Shown one piece after another: positions 33,872 through 43,338 of a stretch of 64,000 nt of DNA. Every line of letters begins with the position of its first letter. The stretch's first letter is position 1. The DNA comes from Zhouia amylolytica (GTDB taxonomy: Bacteria; Bacteroidota; Bacteroidia; Flavobacteriales; Flavobacteriaceae): NCBI RefSeq assembly GCF_900116365.1, contig NZ_FPAG01000002.1, positions 299,341-363,340 of the forward strand. The letters are read 5' to 3'. The notes beneath the pieces are model-generated. The model was not told where the DNA came from. It did no database searches and saw only the letters and a program-made list of their open reading frames with translations. The translations under genes were made by a program, and so were the position numbers.

Positions 33872-34915
33872 ATGAAAATTTTAATCACTGGAGGAGCTGG
33901 ATTCATTGGTTCACATGTTATAAGACAATTTGTAAATAATTATCCCGAATATCATATTTTTAATCTAGACGCTCTTACATATGCAGGTAATTTAGAAAAC
34001 CTCAAGGATATTGAACAGAGCTCCAATTATTCTTTCTTAAAAGGAGATATAACAGATGAATCTTTTATTAATACAATATTTGAGGAACATAGGTTTGAAG
34101 GGGTTATTCATTTAGCAGCTGAAAGTCATGTCGACCGATCTATAACTGATCCTTTGGCTTTTGCTAAAACCAACATATTGGGCACTATGGTGCTTTTAAA
34201 TGCCTTTAAAAATCTTTGGAATGACAATTGGGAAGGTAAGCGTTTTTATCACGTAAGTACTGATGAAGTTTATGGAACTTTGGGGAACACAGGATTGTTT
34301 ACTGAAACTACCCCTTATGATCCAAATTCGCCCTATTCTGCTTCTAAGGCTAGCTCCGATCATTTTGTAAGAGCATATGGGGAGACTTACGGAATGCCTT
34401 ATGTGATTTCGAATTGTTCAAACAATTACGGACCGAATCATTTTCCCGAGAAGTTGATACCCTTGTTTATTAATAATATAATTAACAATAAATCGCTTCC
34501 TGTTTATGGAGATGGGAATTATACTCGCGATTGGTTGTATGTAATTGACCATGCCAGAGCTATTGATTTAGTTTTTCATAAAGGAAGTAATCATGAAACT
34601 TATAATATTGGTGGCTTTAATGAGTGGAAGAATATCGATTTAGTGCGATTACTTTGTAAACTGATGGATCAACAGTTGGGGAGAGAAGAAGGAAATTCTG
34701 AAAGGCTTATCACTTACGTAAAAGATAGGCCAGGACACGATCTGCGATATGCGATCGATGCTTCAAAGATCAATAAAGCGTTGGGGTGGGCTCCATCGGT
34801 AACCTTTGAAGAAGGCCTTGATAAAACTATAGATTGGTATTTAGCTAATGAAGAGTGGTTACAACACGTAACTTCAGGAGCGTATCAAGACTATTACAAA
34901 AAGCAATATCAATAG
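33872..34915 (+). CDS. rfbB: dTDP-glucose 4,6-dehydratase
   Basis: A 347-residue SDR enzyme, second step of dTDP-L-rhamnose synthesis. GGAGFIGSHVIRQF is at residues 7-20, HLAAESHVDRSI follows, the active-site THR-Asp-Glu is in HVSTDEVYGTL, and YSASKASSDHFV holds the catalytic Tyr/Lys. NCSNNYGPNHFPEKLIPL and YGDGNYTRDWLYV are hallmark blocks. It lies six bp after the epimerase. Confidence 0.96.
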   Translation: MKILITGGAGFIGSHVIRQFVNNYPEYHIFNLDALTYAGNLENLKDIEQSSNYSFLKGDITDESFINTIFEEHRFEGVIHLAAESHVDRSITDPLAFAKTNILGTMVLLNAFKNLWNDNWEGKRFYHVSTDEVYGTLGNTGLFTETTPYDPNSPYSASKASSDHFVRAYGETYGMPYVISNCSNNYGPNHFPEKLIPLFINNIINNKSLPVYGDGNYTRDWLYVIDHARAIDLVFHKGSNHETYNIGGFNEWKNIDLVRLLCKLMDQQLGREEGNSERLITYVKDRPGHDLRYAIDASKINKALGWAPSVTFEEGLDKTIDWYLANEEWLQHVTSGAYQDYYKKQYQ

Positions 34916-34997
34916 TCTATTATCACGATAAGTGATTTTATGAGGAACGAAAAATAATGTATCGATAATTAACAAAAAATCAAAACCTGTTAAAACC

Positions 34998-35879
34998 ATG
35001 AAAGGAATCATTTTAGCCGGCGGCTCCGGTACTAGGCTGTATCCGATTACGAAAGGCGTATCTAAACAACTATTGAATGTTTATGATAAGCCAATGATTT
35101 ATTATCCTTTATCGGTATTGATGTTAGCGGGTATTCGAGAAGTTTTAATCATTTCCACACCACAAGATCTACCGAGTTTTGAGAAGTTATTAGGTGATGG
35201 TAAAAACTTGGGGATGAAGTTTAGTTATAAAGAACAACCCAATCCGGATGGATTGGCTCAAGCTTTTATTATAGGTGAGGAGTTTATAGGAGATGATGAT
35301 GTGTGTTTGGTGTTAGGAGATAATATTTTTTACGGACATGGTTTTACGGATTTATTAAAGCAATCTGTACAAAATGTAGAACAAGAAGGAAAGGCAACTG
35401 TGTTTGGTTATTATGTGAACGATCCTGAACGTTATGGAGTGGCTGAATTTGATGAAGCTGGTAATGTAACCAGTATTGAAGAAAAGCCTAATGAACCTAA
35501 GAGTAACTATGCTGTGGTTGGCTTGTACTTTTACCCTAATTCGGTGGTGGGAATTGCTAAAAATGTAAAGCCGAGTGGCAGGGGAGAACTGGAGATTACA
35601 TCGGTTAACGAAGCCTATTTAAAACAAGGTAATCTGAAAGTAGAGTTAATGGGACGAGGCTATGCCTGGCTAGATACCGGTACACATGAATCCATGTTGG
35701 AGGCTTCAAATTATATCCATACTATAGAAAAAAGACAGGGTTTGAAAATAGCCTGTTTGGAGGAGATTGCTTTTGAAAAAGGGTATATCACAAAAGAACA
35801 ACTAAAGGCCTTGGCCGAACCTTTAAAGAAAAACGGCTACGGACAATATTTATTAAAAAGAGCTGAGAAAAAGAGATAA
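34998..35879 (+). CDS. rfbA: Glucose-1-phosphate thymidylyltransferase
   Basis: A 293-residue nucleotidyltransferase that makes dTDP-glucose from glucose 1-phosphate and dTTP, first step of the rhamnose pathway. The N-terminal signature is [22 protein letters not shown] in shape, with [29 protein letters not shown] and [19 protein letters not shown]. Full length and no missing residues. The 82-bp gap after rfbB holds no terminator. Confidence 0.96.
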   Translation: MKGIILAGGSGTRLYPITKGVSKQLLNVYDKPMIYYPLSVLMLAGIREVLIISTPQDLPSFEKLLGDGKNLGMKFSYKEQPNPDGLAQAFIIGEEFIGDDDVCLVLGDNIFYGHGFTDLLKQSVQNVEQEGKATVFGYYVNDPERYGVAEFDEAGNVTSIEEKPNEPKSNYAVVGLYFYPNSVVGIAKNVKPSGRGELEITSVNEAYLKQGNLKVELMGRGYAWLDTGTHESMLEASNYIHTIEKRQGLKIACLEEIAFEKGYITKEQLKALAEPLKKNGYGQYLLKRAEKKR

Positions 35880-36073
35880 TAAAAGTTGCTAGTTTAAATA
35901 ATTTATGAAAAAATATTCCTTTTCCGCAGGAAAGATTTGGTAAAGCTCTGATATTCAGCGGAGCATAGTGAAACGCGGAGTTTACAAATCGTTTCAGTCA
36001 GTTTCAAATAAGCTTAATACTATTATCAAGTTTGTTTTGACTGAATTTCCTTGGAAAAGATGCCTTTTCTTTG

Positions 36074-36105
36074 ATTCGTTTCTTTGGGCGAGCAAAGAAA
36101 TGAAT
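36074..36105. repeat. Family F hairpin, copy 5
   Basis: ATTCGTTTCTTTG (36074-36086) pairs with CAAAGAAATGAAT (36093-36105) around GGCGAG, with one G-T pair. It sits inside the operon, in the 242-bp gap between rfbA and rfbC, just 16 bp before the rfbC start codon. No coding frame is convincing in this gap. Confidence 0.7.
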
Positions 36106-36121
36106 AAACGTAAGAGAGAAA

Positions 36122-36694
36122 ATGAACTTTATAAGAACTCAAATCCCCGATGTTATTATCTGCGAACCAAAAGTATTTGGTGACCATCGAGGCTATTTTA
36201 CAGAAACGTTCAGAGAAGATCTATTAACCGAGTTTTTAGGTTATAAAATTAATTTCTGTCAGGATAACGAATCCAAATCTTCCAAGGGAGTATTAAGAGG
36301 CTTGCATTATCAGTTAGCTCCTTTTGCTCAAACTAAGTTAGTAAGGGTAATTGGTGGAAGTGTTTTGGATGTAGCCGTAGATATACGAAAAGGGTCCCCA
36401 ACTTTTGGACAGCATGTAGCTGTGGAGTTGTCGGAAGAAAATAAAAGACAATTATTAGTGCCTCGTGGTTTTGCTCATGGTTTTGTTGTTTTGAGCGAGG
36501 AAGCAGTTTTTGCATATAAGGTTGATAATTACTATAGTCCGGAAAATGATAGGGGAATATTATTTAGCGATCCGGCATTAGCAATCGACTGGCAACTGTC
36601 TAACAATATATTACAATTATCGGACAAAGACACTAAACAGCCATTGTTAAAGAATGCTGATCTTTTTGATTTTGAAATGAGTTTGTATGAGTAA
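36122..36694 (+). CDS. rfbC: dTDP-4-dehydrorhamnose 3,5-epimerase
   Basis: A 190-residue cupin-fold epimerase, third step to dTDP-L-rhamnose. GYFTETFRED is near residue 22, the catalytic His is in SKGVLRGLHYQ, and VLDVAVDIRKGSPTFGQHVAVEL and VPRGFAHGFVVLSEEAVFAYKVDNYYSPENDRGI-type blocks contain the second His and the Tyr. Its 3' end overlaps rfbD by eight bases. Confidence 0.96.
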   Translation: MNFIRTQIPDVIICEPKVFGDHRGYFTETFREDLLTEFLGYKINFCQDNESKSSKGVLRGLHYQLAPFAQTKLVRVIGGSVLDVAVDIRKGSPTFGQHVAVELSEENKRQLLVPRGFAHGFVVLSEEAVFAYKVDNYYSPENDRGILFSDPALAIDWQLSNNILQLSDKDTKQPLLKNADLFDFEMSLYE

Positions 36695-37532
36695 GATATT
36701 GGTTACGGGAGCTTCAGGGCAATTGGGTTCTGAATTGAGGGTATTATCAAAAGGAAGCGTCGACACTTTTCTGTTTACGGATAGAGATGAGTTGGACATT
36801 ACAGATAGGGAGGCGATTGATGCCTTTTTTGAGCAAAATACACTTGATGTATTGATCAACTGTGCGGCTTATACTGCTGTTGATAAGGCTGAATCAGAAA
36901 AGGATTTATCAGATTTAATTAATCATACAGCGGTTGGTTATTTGGCGGAGGCATGCAAGGTGCACGGAGTAAAAATGATACATATTTCTACTGATTATGT
37001 GTTTAACGGTAAACATTACAAGCCCTATAAGCCCGATCACCCGGTAGATCCTGTTAATGTATATGGTAAAACCAAACTTGCAGGTGAACAGGTAATGAAG
37101 CAAATAAATCCCTCTGATAGTATTATTATCCGAACTTCATGGGTGTATTCTTCCTATGGAAATAATTTTGTAAAAACCATGTTGCGTTTGGGGAAGGAGC
37201 GTGATGTTTTGAAAGTTATTGTTGATCAGGTTGGAACCCCAACCTATGCCCGGAATCTGGCGGAGGCAATTTTACAAATTATACCACAATTAAATAATAA
37301 TACAATTAAAACGTATCATTATAGTAATGAAGGGGTATGTTCCTGGTATGATTTTGCTAAGGAAATAATGATTATTAAAGGTTTAGATTGTGTGGTGGAC
37401 CCAATACCTACCGAACAATTCCCAACTCCAGCGCCAAGGCCGTATTATTCGGTATTGGATAAGGAGTCAATTAAAAAGGATTTTAAACTAATGATTCCTA
37501 ACTGGAAAGATGCACTTAAGAATTATTTATAA
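36687..37532 (+). CDS. rfbD: dTDP-4-dehydrorhamnose reductase
   Basis: A 281-residue SDR reductase that completes dTDP-L-rhamnose. GASGQLGSELRVL is at residues 7-19, NCAAYTAVDKAESEKD in the middle, and YVFNGKHYKPY and VYGKTKLAGE hold the catalytic Tyr/Lys. It overlaps rfbC by eight bases, so the two are coupled. With rfbB and rfbA the pathway is complete in this operon. Confidence 0.96.
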   Translation: MSKILVTGASGQLGSELRVLSKGSVDTFLFTDRDELDITDREAIDAFFEQNTLDVLINCAAYTAVDKAESEKDLSDLINHTAVGYLAEACKVHGVKMIHISTDYVFNGKHYKPYKPDHPVDPVNVYGKTKLAGEQVMKQINPSDSIIIRTSWVYSSYGNNFVKTMLRLGKERDVLKVIVDQVGTPTYARNLAEAILQIIPQLNNNTIKTYHYSNEGVCSWYDFAKEIMIIKGLDCVVDPIPTEQFPTPAPRPYYSVLDKESIKKDFKLMIPNWKDALKNYL

Positions 37533-37543
37533 AAGAATAAAAT

Positions 37544-37551
37544 TAGTTTTG
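37544..37551 (+). promoter_or_regulatory. Possible internal promoter before the murA-like gene
   Basis: TAGTTTTG matches TAnnTTTG in the 52-bp gap after rfbD. The downstream genes are visibly richer in A+T, so a separate promoter for this block is plausible. No strong -33. Confidence 0.35.
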
Positions 37552-37584
37552 TACTAGATTTCAATCTCACTAAGTAAAAAAAAT

Positions 37585-38811
37585 ATGGAAAATATTACTG
37601 TCTCAAAAAGCGTTTTAAATGGAGTTGTAAAAGTTAGTGGAGCTAAAAATAATGCTCTTAAACTTTTATCAGCTTCAGTTCTTACTGACGAACCCATTGA
37701 AATATTTAATTGTCCAAATGGCTTGTTGGATATACAAGTGCATATAGATATGTTAGAAAGAATGGGCAAAAGTTGTGAAGTTAGGGATGGATATTTGAAA
37801 ATTACAGAGCAAAAGTTAATTCCACAATTAAAATGGGGTGAAAGGTCTATTCGTAACTCACTTTTAATTTTAGGCTGTCTAACTTCCAGGTTCGGTGAGG
37901 GGGTAGTACCATTACCAGGGGGGTGTAAACTCGGTGATAGGAAATACGATATACATGTGCAAGTGTTAGAACAATTAGGCGCAAAAGTTTGGGAAGAAGA
38001 TGGCTATTTATGCACAAAGGTAGATGGACGATTGAAAGGTGCGGATATATACTTACCCATAAGATCAACGGGTGCTACCGAAAACGCAATATTTTGTGCA
38101 ACACTAGCAATAGGCGAAACTGTAGTTTGGAATCCACATATTCGACCTGAAATAATAGATTTAGTTGAGATGCTAAATGAAATGGGGGCTAATATCGTGG
38201 TACATGGTCAAAAATGTATTGTAATAAATGGAGTTGATAAATTAAAAGGTACGGAACATAGGGCGATCCCAGACAATATGGAAGCCTTAACTTGGGCTAT
38301 TGGTGCATCAATAACTGGAGGAGATGTTGAAATATTAGATTTTCCTTTTGAACATTTAGAAGTACCTCTTATTTACTTAAGGGAAAGTGGTATGAAATAT
38401 TACAGAGGAGAAAACTCATTGATTGTTAGAGGATCAATTCCGTATCCAATAGAAATAAGTACTGGTCCATATCCAGGTATTAATTCTGATATGCAACCTC
38501 TATTTGCAGTTTATGGAGCATGTTCAAATGGAGAGTCTAAAATAGTTGATTTACGTTTTCCTGGACGGTATGGCTATGCTGAGGAATTATCCAAAATGGG
38601 AATGAAGTACGATGTTGAAGGGGATTTATTGAAAATTCATGGAGGATCCCAATTAATTGGTTCAAGAGTAAAGGCCTTAGATTTGAGAGCTGGTATATCA
38701 TTACTACTCGCTGGATTGACAGCAGAAGGTGAAACAATAATTGAAAATGCCTGGCAAATACAAAGAGGTTATGAAAATCTAAATGAAAAGTTAGCACATT
38801 TGATTAAATAG
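37585..38811 (+). CDS. murA: MurA-like UDP-N-acetylglucosamine 1-carboxyvinyltransferase in a polysaccharide operon
   Basis: A 408-residue protein of the EPSP-synthase/MurA fold. MurA adds the enolpyruvyl group of PEP to O3 of UDP-GlcNAc. All key residues I can check are kept: Lys/Asn in VSGAKNNALKLL, the PEP-adduct Cys in PLPGGCKLGDRKYDIHV, the general base Asp in GINSDMQPLF and the Arg in LDLRAGISLLLAG. It is slightly shorter than typical MurA (about 420-435). Its place among Wzx, Wzy and glycosyltransferases, with a MurB-like gene 2.5 kb downstream, suggests a paralogue that makes a lactyl-sugar precursor for the surface polymer. That it is the only murA of the cell cannot be excluded from this window. 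Confidence 0.88.
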   Translation: MENITVSKSVLNGVVKVSGAKNNALKLLSASVLTDEPIEIFNCPNGLLDIQVHIDMLERMGKSCEVRDGYLKITEQKLIPQLKWGERSIRNSLLILGCLTSRFGEGVVPLPGGCKLGDRKYDIHVQVLEQLGAKVWEEDGYLCTKVDGRLKGADIYLPIRSTGATENAIFCATLAIGETVVWNPHIRPEIIDLVEMLNEMGANIVVHGQKCIVINGVDKLKGTEHRAIPDNMEALTWAIGASITGGDVEILDFPFEHLEVPLIYLRESGMKYYRGENSLIVRGSIPYPIEISTGPYPGINSDMQPLFAVYGACSNGESKIVDLRFPGRYGYAEELSKMGMKYDVEGDLLKIHGGSQLIGSRVKALDLRAGISLLLAGLTAEGETIIENAWQIQRGYENLNEKLAHLIK

Positions 38812-38826
38812 ATAATCAGAATAGAA

Positions 38827-40131
38827 TTGGGTATCATAGGTGTTTTTGAGGAATATAAAAGGAGACTAAAAGATAATATTTTTATTCAGAATATTGCTTT
38901 AGTTGCAGGAGGAAATGCTGTTGCAAAACTTGTCGCTGTGATAAGTGCTCCTGTTATCACAAGATTGTATTCAACAGAGGAATATGGAATCTTTTCCGTA
39001 TTAATTTCAATTATAACTGTCATCGGATCATTATCAACTCTTCGTTATTCAGTAACAATACCTATTGCACAAGGAGAGAAATTAGCATATAATCTACTTA
39101 GGTTATGTTTTTTAATAACCACTGGAATTACATTTCTATTGGTGGTTGGTGTTATTATATTTGGGGATTACCTAACAATTCATTTTTCTGCTGAGGAGCT
39201 AAGGCCATTTCTATGGTTGATTCCTTTTTCGATTTTCTTTAAAGGTATATATGAGTCTTTAAATAATTGGGCAATTAGAGTCCAAAAATTTAGGTTAATA
39301 ACAAGAACCAAAATTAGCCAAGGAATATCATCTGCGGTGGTTAAAATTAGTTTTGGATTTATAGGGATTACACCCTTAGGACTTTTTTTAGGATTTTTAG
39401 CTCAAGAAGCTATGGGAATTTTAAGTATCTTTTTAAAGTTACTTAAATTAAATCCTAGATTGCTTTATAGCTTTTCAATTAAAGAAATTAAACTCGCTGC
39501 TTTACGATTCAAAAAATTTCCTTTAATACAATCTTGGTCTCAGTTGTTATTGGGTTTAGGGGCCCAGTTGCCTGTTATTTTAATAGGTTTTTTTTATGGA
39601 GTTGAGGTTGCTGGTGTATTTGGTTTGGCGCAAAATATGATTAATATGCCAATGGATTTGATAGGTCAGTCAGTTGCTCAAGTATATTATTCAGAAATAT
39701 CGAGGCTTGGAAAAAGTAATTCCCGTAAGATTTATGACCTTTCAATCTCTATTGTAAAAAAAATGTTTTGGATAGGGCTTATCCCGGTTATAGTGATCGC
39801 GGTTATTGGACCATGGTTGTTTTCATTTGTTTTTGGAAATGAATGGGAAGATGCAGGCCATTACGCAAGGTTTTTTTCATTAATTATATTAACGAGGTTT
39901 ATTTCAAGTCCTATTACAAATGTTTTTAATGTTATGGAAAAACAGAGTTTGCAATTGATTTTAAATATTATTAGAGTTTTTATTGTTTGTCTTATTTTTG
40001 GGATTAGTCATTGGTTACAACTCAGTGCCAAAAATGCAATATTAGTTTACAGTTCAATTTTTCCATTATATTCAATTTTAGGGTTGATTATAGCAATTAA
40101 GCTACTTAAAAGTAATTTAAAAGAAATTTAA
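38827..40131 (+). CDS. wzx: Wzx-type oligosaccharide flippase
   Basis: A 434-residue polytopic membrane protein of the MOP/polysaccharide transporter superfamily with about 12 hydrophobic helices. The N-terminal block NIALVAGGNAVAKLVAVISAPVITRLYSTEEYG-type is the family hallmark, with YSTEEYGIFSVLISI. It would flip undecaprenyl-diphosphate-linked repeat units to the periplasm. The only start near the 5' end is a TTG at 38827, 15 bp past the murA-like stop; I see no in-frame ATG before the first helix. Confidence 0.88.
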   Translation: MGIIGVFEEYKRRLKDNIFIQNIALVAGGNAVAKLVAVISAPVITRLYSTEEYGIFSVLISIITVIGSLSTLRYSVTIPIAQGEKLAYNLLRLCFLITTGITFLLVVGVIIFGDYLTIHFSAEELRPFLWLIPFSIFFKGIYESLNNWAIRVQKFRLITRTKISQGISSAVVKISFGFIGITPLGLFLGFLAQEAMGILSIFLKLLKLNPRLLYSFSIKEIKLAALRFKKFPLIQSWSQLLLGLGAQLPVILIGFFYGVEVAGVFGLAQNMINMPMDLIGQSVAQVYYSEISRLGKSNSRKIYDLSISIVKKMFWIGLIPVIVIAVIGPWLFSFVFGNEWEDAGHYARFFSLIILTRFISSPITNVFNVMEKQSLQLILNIIRVFIVCLIFGISHWLQLSAKNAILVYSSIFPLYSILGLIIAIKLLKSNLKEI

Positions 40132-40146
40132 TTTATAAAATTAAAA

Positions 40147-41328
40147 ATGCAATTATTCATTGTATTAACAGGTTATTATTACAGAGATATAGGTCTGTAT
40201 GATAAAATCAAATCAGAATTAGAACTTTTTAATAATGAAGTTACTTTTTCACTATATATTTTATCTCATAAACCTAAAGAGGAAATCTCGATAGAGATGC
40301 TAAATTATTTGGAAATAAATAATTGGAAGATTATATATGAACCCAATATAGGATGGGATTGGGGGTGTCACGTCCAGTTTATTCAATGGTTTTTAAAGCA
40401 AAACTTGACTAATCCTGACTATATTTTATTTTTACATGATGACATTCAAATTCTTAAGAATGGTTTTATAAACGCCTTTTTAAATAAGGTACAAGTAGGC
40501 TATGAACTTATTGGTAATAGTAAGCCATTTTCCGAGATTAATTCATATTTAGAAGAGTATAATGATGAGGTTGCTATTTTAGCTAAAAATGGATTTGAAT
40601 TAAATTTATCAAGAATTGAAATAGTTAGAGGTTCCGCTTTTTTTATTTCATTTGATTTAGCCAGAAAGTCTTTATATAGGCTTCCATATCAAAAATGTGG
40701 AGATATTAATTTAGCAAATCGTTCCTTAAGAATGTTTGGTGCTATTACTACTACGCTTGTAGGTAATAATAAAATTAGTCACTTATCTAATGACCATTTC
40801 ACTAGTGAATTTATTAGTGAAGAAATGCGAGGTAAAAAAATATCTAACCTCTTCTTTTTAAAAAGAAGAATTTTTTTAATTGCCTCAAAACTTTTTCAAA
40901 TTTTAGATGTTGTTCTATCAAAACAAGTACTAAAACATAACTATTCAAGTAAAGAGCCGATTAAATTAAAAGTTAATGTAAGTGAAGATAAATTAATAGA
41001 AGGATATTTAAATATATGTCCAAGTAAAAGGAATTGTTCAGATATAAATTTAGAAGATTTAGATGATTTGTTTTTGAAAGATAAAATATTTAGACTACTT
41101 GTGTCGTTTGATTTGGTAAAAAATAAGAACTTTTTTCAAAATCAAATACTAGATAGAGTTAAATTGACTAGTATTCCTGTTGATATTATTATAGATTCAG
41201 AACGCGTAACAAAGAATGAAATTAATACGTTTATTAAAGAAAATAGTCAACTAAACCTAACAAGGGAAAAATCACCAATTAAGAAGGGAACCAAATGGAT
41301 TAATAGAATTTATTTTAACTACCAATAA
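40147..41328 (+). CDS. Putative GT-A-type glycosyltransferase (RgpF-like features)
   Basis: A 393-residue cytoplasmic protein without membrane segments. The segment EPNIGWDWGCHVQFIQWF, followed by DYILFLHDDIQILKNGF, resembles the substrate and metal-binding regions of GT-A folds and of rhamnan-synthesis RgpF-like enzymes (HDD in place of DxD). The C-terminal half from about 240 is poorly conserved and Lys/Asn-rich. The donor and acceptor are unknown. It lies 15 bp after wzx and 20 bp before the murB-like gene. Very AT-rich codon use suggests recent transfer. Confidence 0.6.
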   Translation: MQLFIVLTGYYYRDIGLYDKIKSELELFNNEVTFSLYILSHKPKEEISIEMLNYLEINNWKIIYEPNIGWDWGCHVQFIQWFLKQNLTNPDYILFLHDDIQILKNGFINAFLNKVQVGYELIGNSKPFSEINSYLEEYNDEVAILAKNGFELNLSRIEIVRGSAFFISFDLARKSLYRLPYQKCGDINLANRSLRMFGAITTTLVGNNKISHLSNDHFTSEFISEEMRGKKISNLFFLKRRIFLIASKLFQILDVVLSKQVLKHNYSSKEPIKLKVNVSEDKLIEGYLNICPSKRNCSDINLEDLDDLFLKDKIFRLLVSFDLVKNKNFFQNQILDRVKLTSIPVDIIIDSERVTKNEINTFIKENSQLNLTREKSPIKKGTKWINRIYFNYQ

Positions 41329-41348
41329 CGAAATTTACATTACCATAA

Positions 41349-42203
41349 ATGAAAACAATTAAGAACTTTAATCTTACGGAATATAATTCCTATGGTATAA
41401 AATCATTTTGTTCTCGTGCTTTTTTTCCAGAATCTGAAGATGATATAATTGAAATTTATAAGAATAGTAAATCTAATATTATTGTATTAGGAAATGGAAA
41501 TAACACTATTTTAAGTAAAGATTATTATGATGAAGAGTTTATAATTTTCAATAATAATTTTGATAATATATCTGAAAAGGATAATATAATTGAGGCTGAA
41601 TCTGGGGCAACGTTATATCAATTAAGTAATTTTGCTTTGCAAAATAGTTTAACTGGAGCTGAGTTTTGTTTTGATATACCTAGTTCTGTTGGAGGAGCAG
41701 TAGTAATGAATGCTGGAACTAAGGAAGGTGAAATAAAAAATATTTTACAAAAAGTTCGTTATTTAGATTTAATTAATCTAGAAATTAAAGAAAGGAATAA
41801 TACAGAAATTGAATTTGGTTATCGAAATAGTTTTTTTCAGGAAAATAGGAATAAAATTATCTTAAAAGCTTGGTTTGGTTTGGGGATAGGAGACAAGTGT
41901 AAAATAAGGGCTAATATGGATAAATCAAGAAAAAGAAGATGGGAGCGACAACCTCGAGAATATCCAAATTGTGGGAGCGTATTTAAAAGACCTCCTGGAA
42001 GATTTGTGGGTCCAATGATTGATGAGCTAGGGTTGAAAGGTTTTACTATCGGAGGCGCTCAAATTTCACAAAAGCATAGTGGCTTTATTATCAATGTAGG
42101 ATGTGCTACTGGTAAGGATATTTTGGCAGTTATTAATGAGGTTAAACTCAGAGTTAAGGAGAAACACGGGATTGAATTGGAAGTTGAACAAAGGATCGTA
42201 TAA
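41349..42203 (+). CDS. murB: MurB-like UDP-N-acetylenolpyruvylglucosamine reductase in a polysaccharide operon
   Basis: A 284-residue FAD protein of the type II MurB group, which reduces the enolpyruvyl ether made by MurA to the lactyl ether of UDP-MurNAc. The FAD domain has VLGNGNNTILSKDY (about 48-61) and FDIPSSVGGAVVMNAGT. The catalytic region keeps FGYRNSFF (Tyr/Arg), the proton-donor Ser in PNCGSVFKRPPG and the late Glu in LEVEQRIV. It is shorter than E. coli MurB, as expected for type II. Together with the MurA-like gene 2.5 kb upstream it forms a complete UDP-GlcNAc to UDP-MurNAc pathway inside a Wzx/Wzy operon. One-base overlap with the next gene. Confidence 0.88.
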   Translation: MKTIKNFNLTEYNSYGIKSFCSRAFFPESEDDIIEIYKNSKSNIIVLGNGNNTILSKDYYDEEFIIFNNNFDNISEKDNIIEAESGATLYQLSNFALQNSLTGAEFCFDIPSSVGGAVVMNAGTKEGEIKNILQKVRYLDLINLEIKERNNTEIEFGYRNSFFQENRNKIILKAWFGLGIGDKCKIRANMDKSRKRRWERQPREYPNCGSVFKRPPGRFVGPMIDELGLKGFTIGGAQISQKHSGFIINVGCATGKDILAVINEVKLRVKEKHGIELEVEQRIV

Positions 42204-43336
42204 TGAATATTCTTTATATAATTACCACGTTTGAAAAAGGAGTAGGAGGACATTACTATTCTATGAAATCGACAATAGAAGCTTTAAAACCTCAAATTAA
42301 TCCAGTAGTAGTAAATATCGGTAGAAACGAAAGTCCAATTATAGAAACCATTGATTGTGATAAATATCAGATGTTATATAAGGTTTATAATTTTGTTTCG
42401 ATTCAAATAAGATTAAAGGAAATCATAAATAAACATAATATTCAAAAGATACACTGTTTTGATGATCGAGCTTATTTATTTCTTAGAAGTATTAGATTTA
42501 AAAATGTTCAATTAATTTTAACAAAATGTGGTGGTCCTAATCTAAGATTTTATCCCAAGATTAACACCTTAATTGTTTATAGCAAAGAGAATTATGAATT
42601 TTTTAGGTCTTTGGGTAAAACCGAAAATTTGTATTTAGTACCGAATAGAGTTTCTAGTTTTTATGGTTCTGATGAAAGAGTAAAGGATTTAAAAACTAGG
42701 TTAAGAATAAAATCTACTGAAAATGTCTTTTTAAGAATTTCAAGAATAACAAAATATTATCAAAAAAGTTTAGTTCAAAGTATTAATCTTGTTAAAAGTC
42801 TTGAAACTAGTAGGTTAATTATAATAGGACAAGTGATGGATGAAGAGGTTTTTGAAGAGCTTAAACGTATAAAAAGTAATAAAATACATTTAGTGACAGA
42901 TTCTTTATATTACCAAAATGCTAAAGAAATAATACCTATTTGTGATTTTTATATAGGAACAGGTAGAGGCCTGATGGAGGCATCATCGATGGGAAAGGTT
43001 TTGTTATCCCCAGTTAAAGATAGTAAGTTTCCAGCCATAATTAAGGAAGGGAATTTTAATTCATTTTTTTCAACTAATTTTTCTGAACGTAATAAACTGG
43101 ATTGTGACGAAATTGATTTTTTAAACGATATAAGGAATTTACTAGAGTCAAAGGCGGAAATGCTTAAACTACAAAAATTCAGTAAAAAATTATTCGACGA
43201 ACATTTTAACATTAATACAAAAAAGGAATGGTATTTAAGAATTTATACCTCTCAACTTAAGGGTCCTAATCTTAATGTTCTTGATAGGATAAAACACTTT
43301 TTAATTTTTCATTACCATTACTTAACTCAAGGATAA
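42203..43336 (+). CDS. Putative GT4-like glycosyltransferase
   Basis: A 377-residue protein with a GT-B-type layout. The N-terminal motif YIITTFEKGVGGHYYSM resembles the Gly-rich acceptor loop. The C-terminal half has FLRISRITKYYQKSL, LIIIGQV and DFYIGTGRGLMEASSMGKVLLSP, the last like the EX7E nucleotide-sugar site of family GT4. No membrane helix, so it acts at the inner face of the membrane. Its ATG overlaps the murB stop by one base. Donor unknown. Confidence 0.7.
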   Translation: MNILYIITTFEKGVGGHYYSMKSTIEALKPQINPVVVNIGRNESPIIETIDCDKYQMLYKVYNFVSIQIRLKEIINKHNIQKIHCFDDRAYLFLRSIRFKNVQLILTKCGGPNLRFYPKINTLIVYSKENYEFFRSLGKTENLYLVPNRVSSFYGSDERVKDLKTRLRIKSTENVFLRISRITKYYQKSLVQSINLVKSLETSRLIIIGQVMDEEVFEELKRIKSNKIHLVTDSLYYQNAKEIIPICDFYIGTGRGLMEASSMGKVLLSPVKDSKFPAIIKEGNFNSFFSTNFSERNKLDCDEIDFLNDIRNLLESKAEMLKLQKFSKKLFDEHFNINTKKEWYLRIYTSQLKGPNLNVLDRIKHFLIFHYHYLTQG

Positions 43337-43338
43337 AA

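Noticed and set aside
35968-36183. Plus-strand frame of 71 residues between rfbA and rfbC
   Set aside because: It covers the F hairpin and overlaps the rfbC start in another frame; Lys/Ser/Phe-rich, no recognisable domain.
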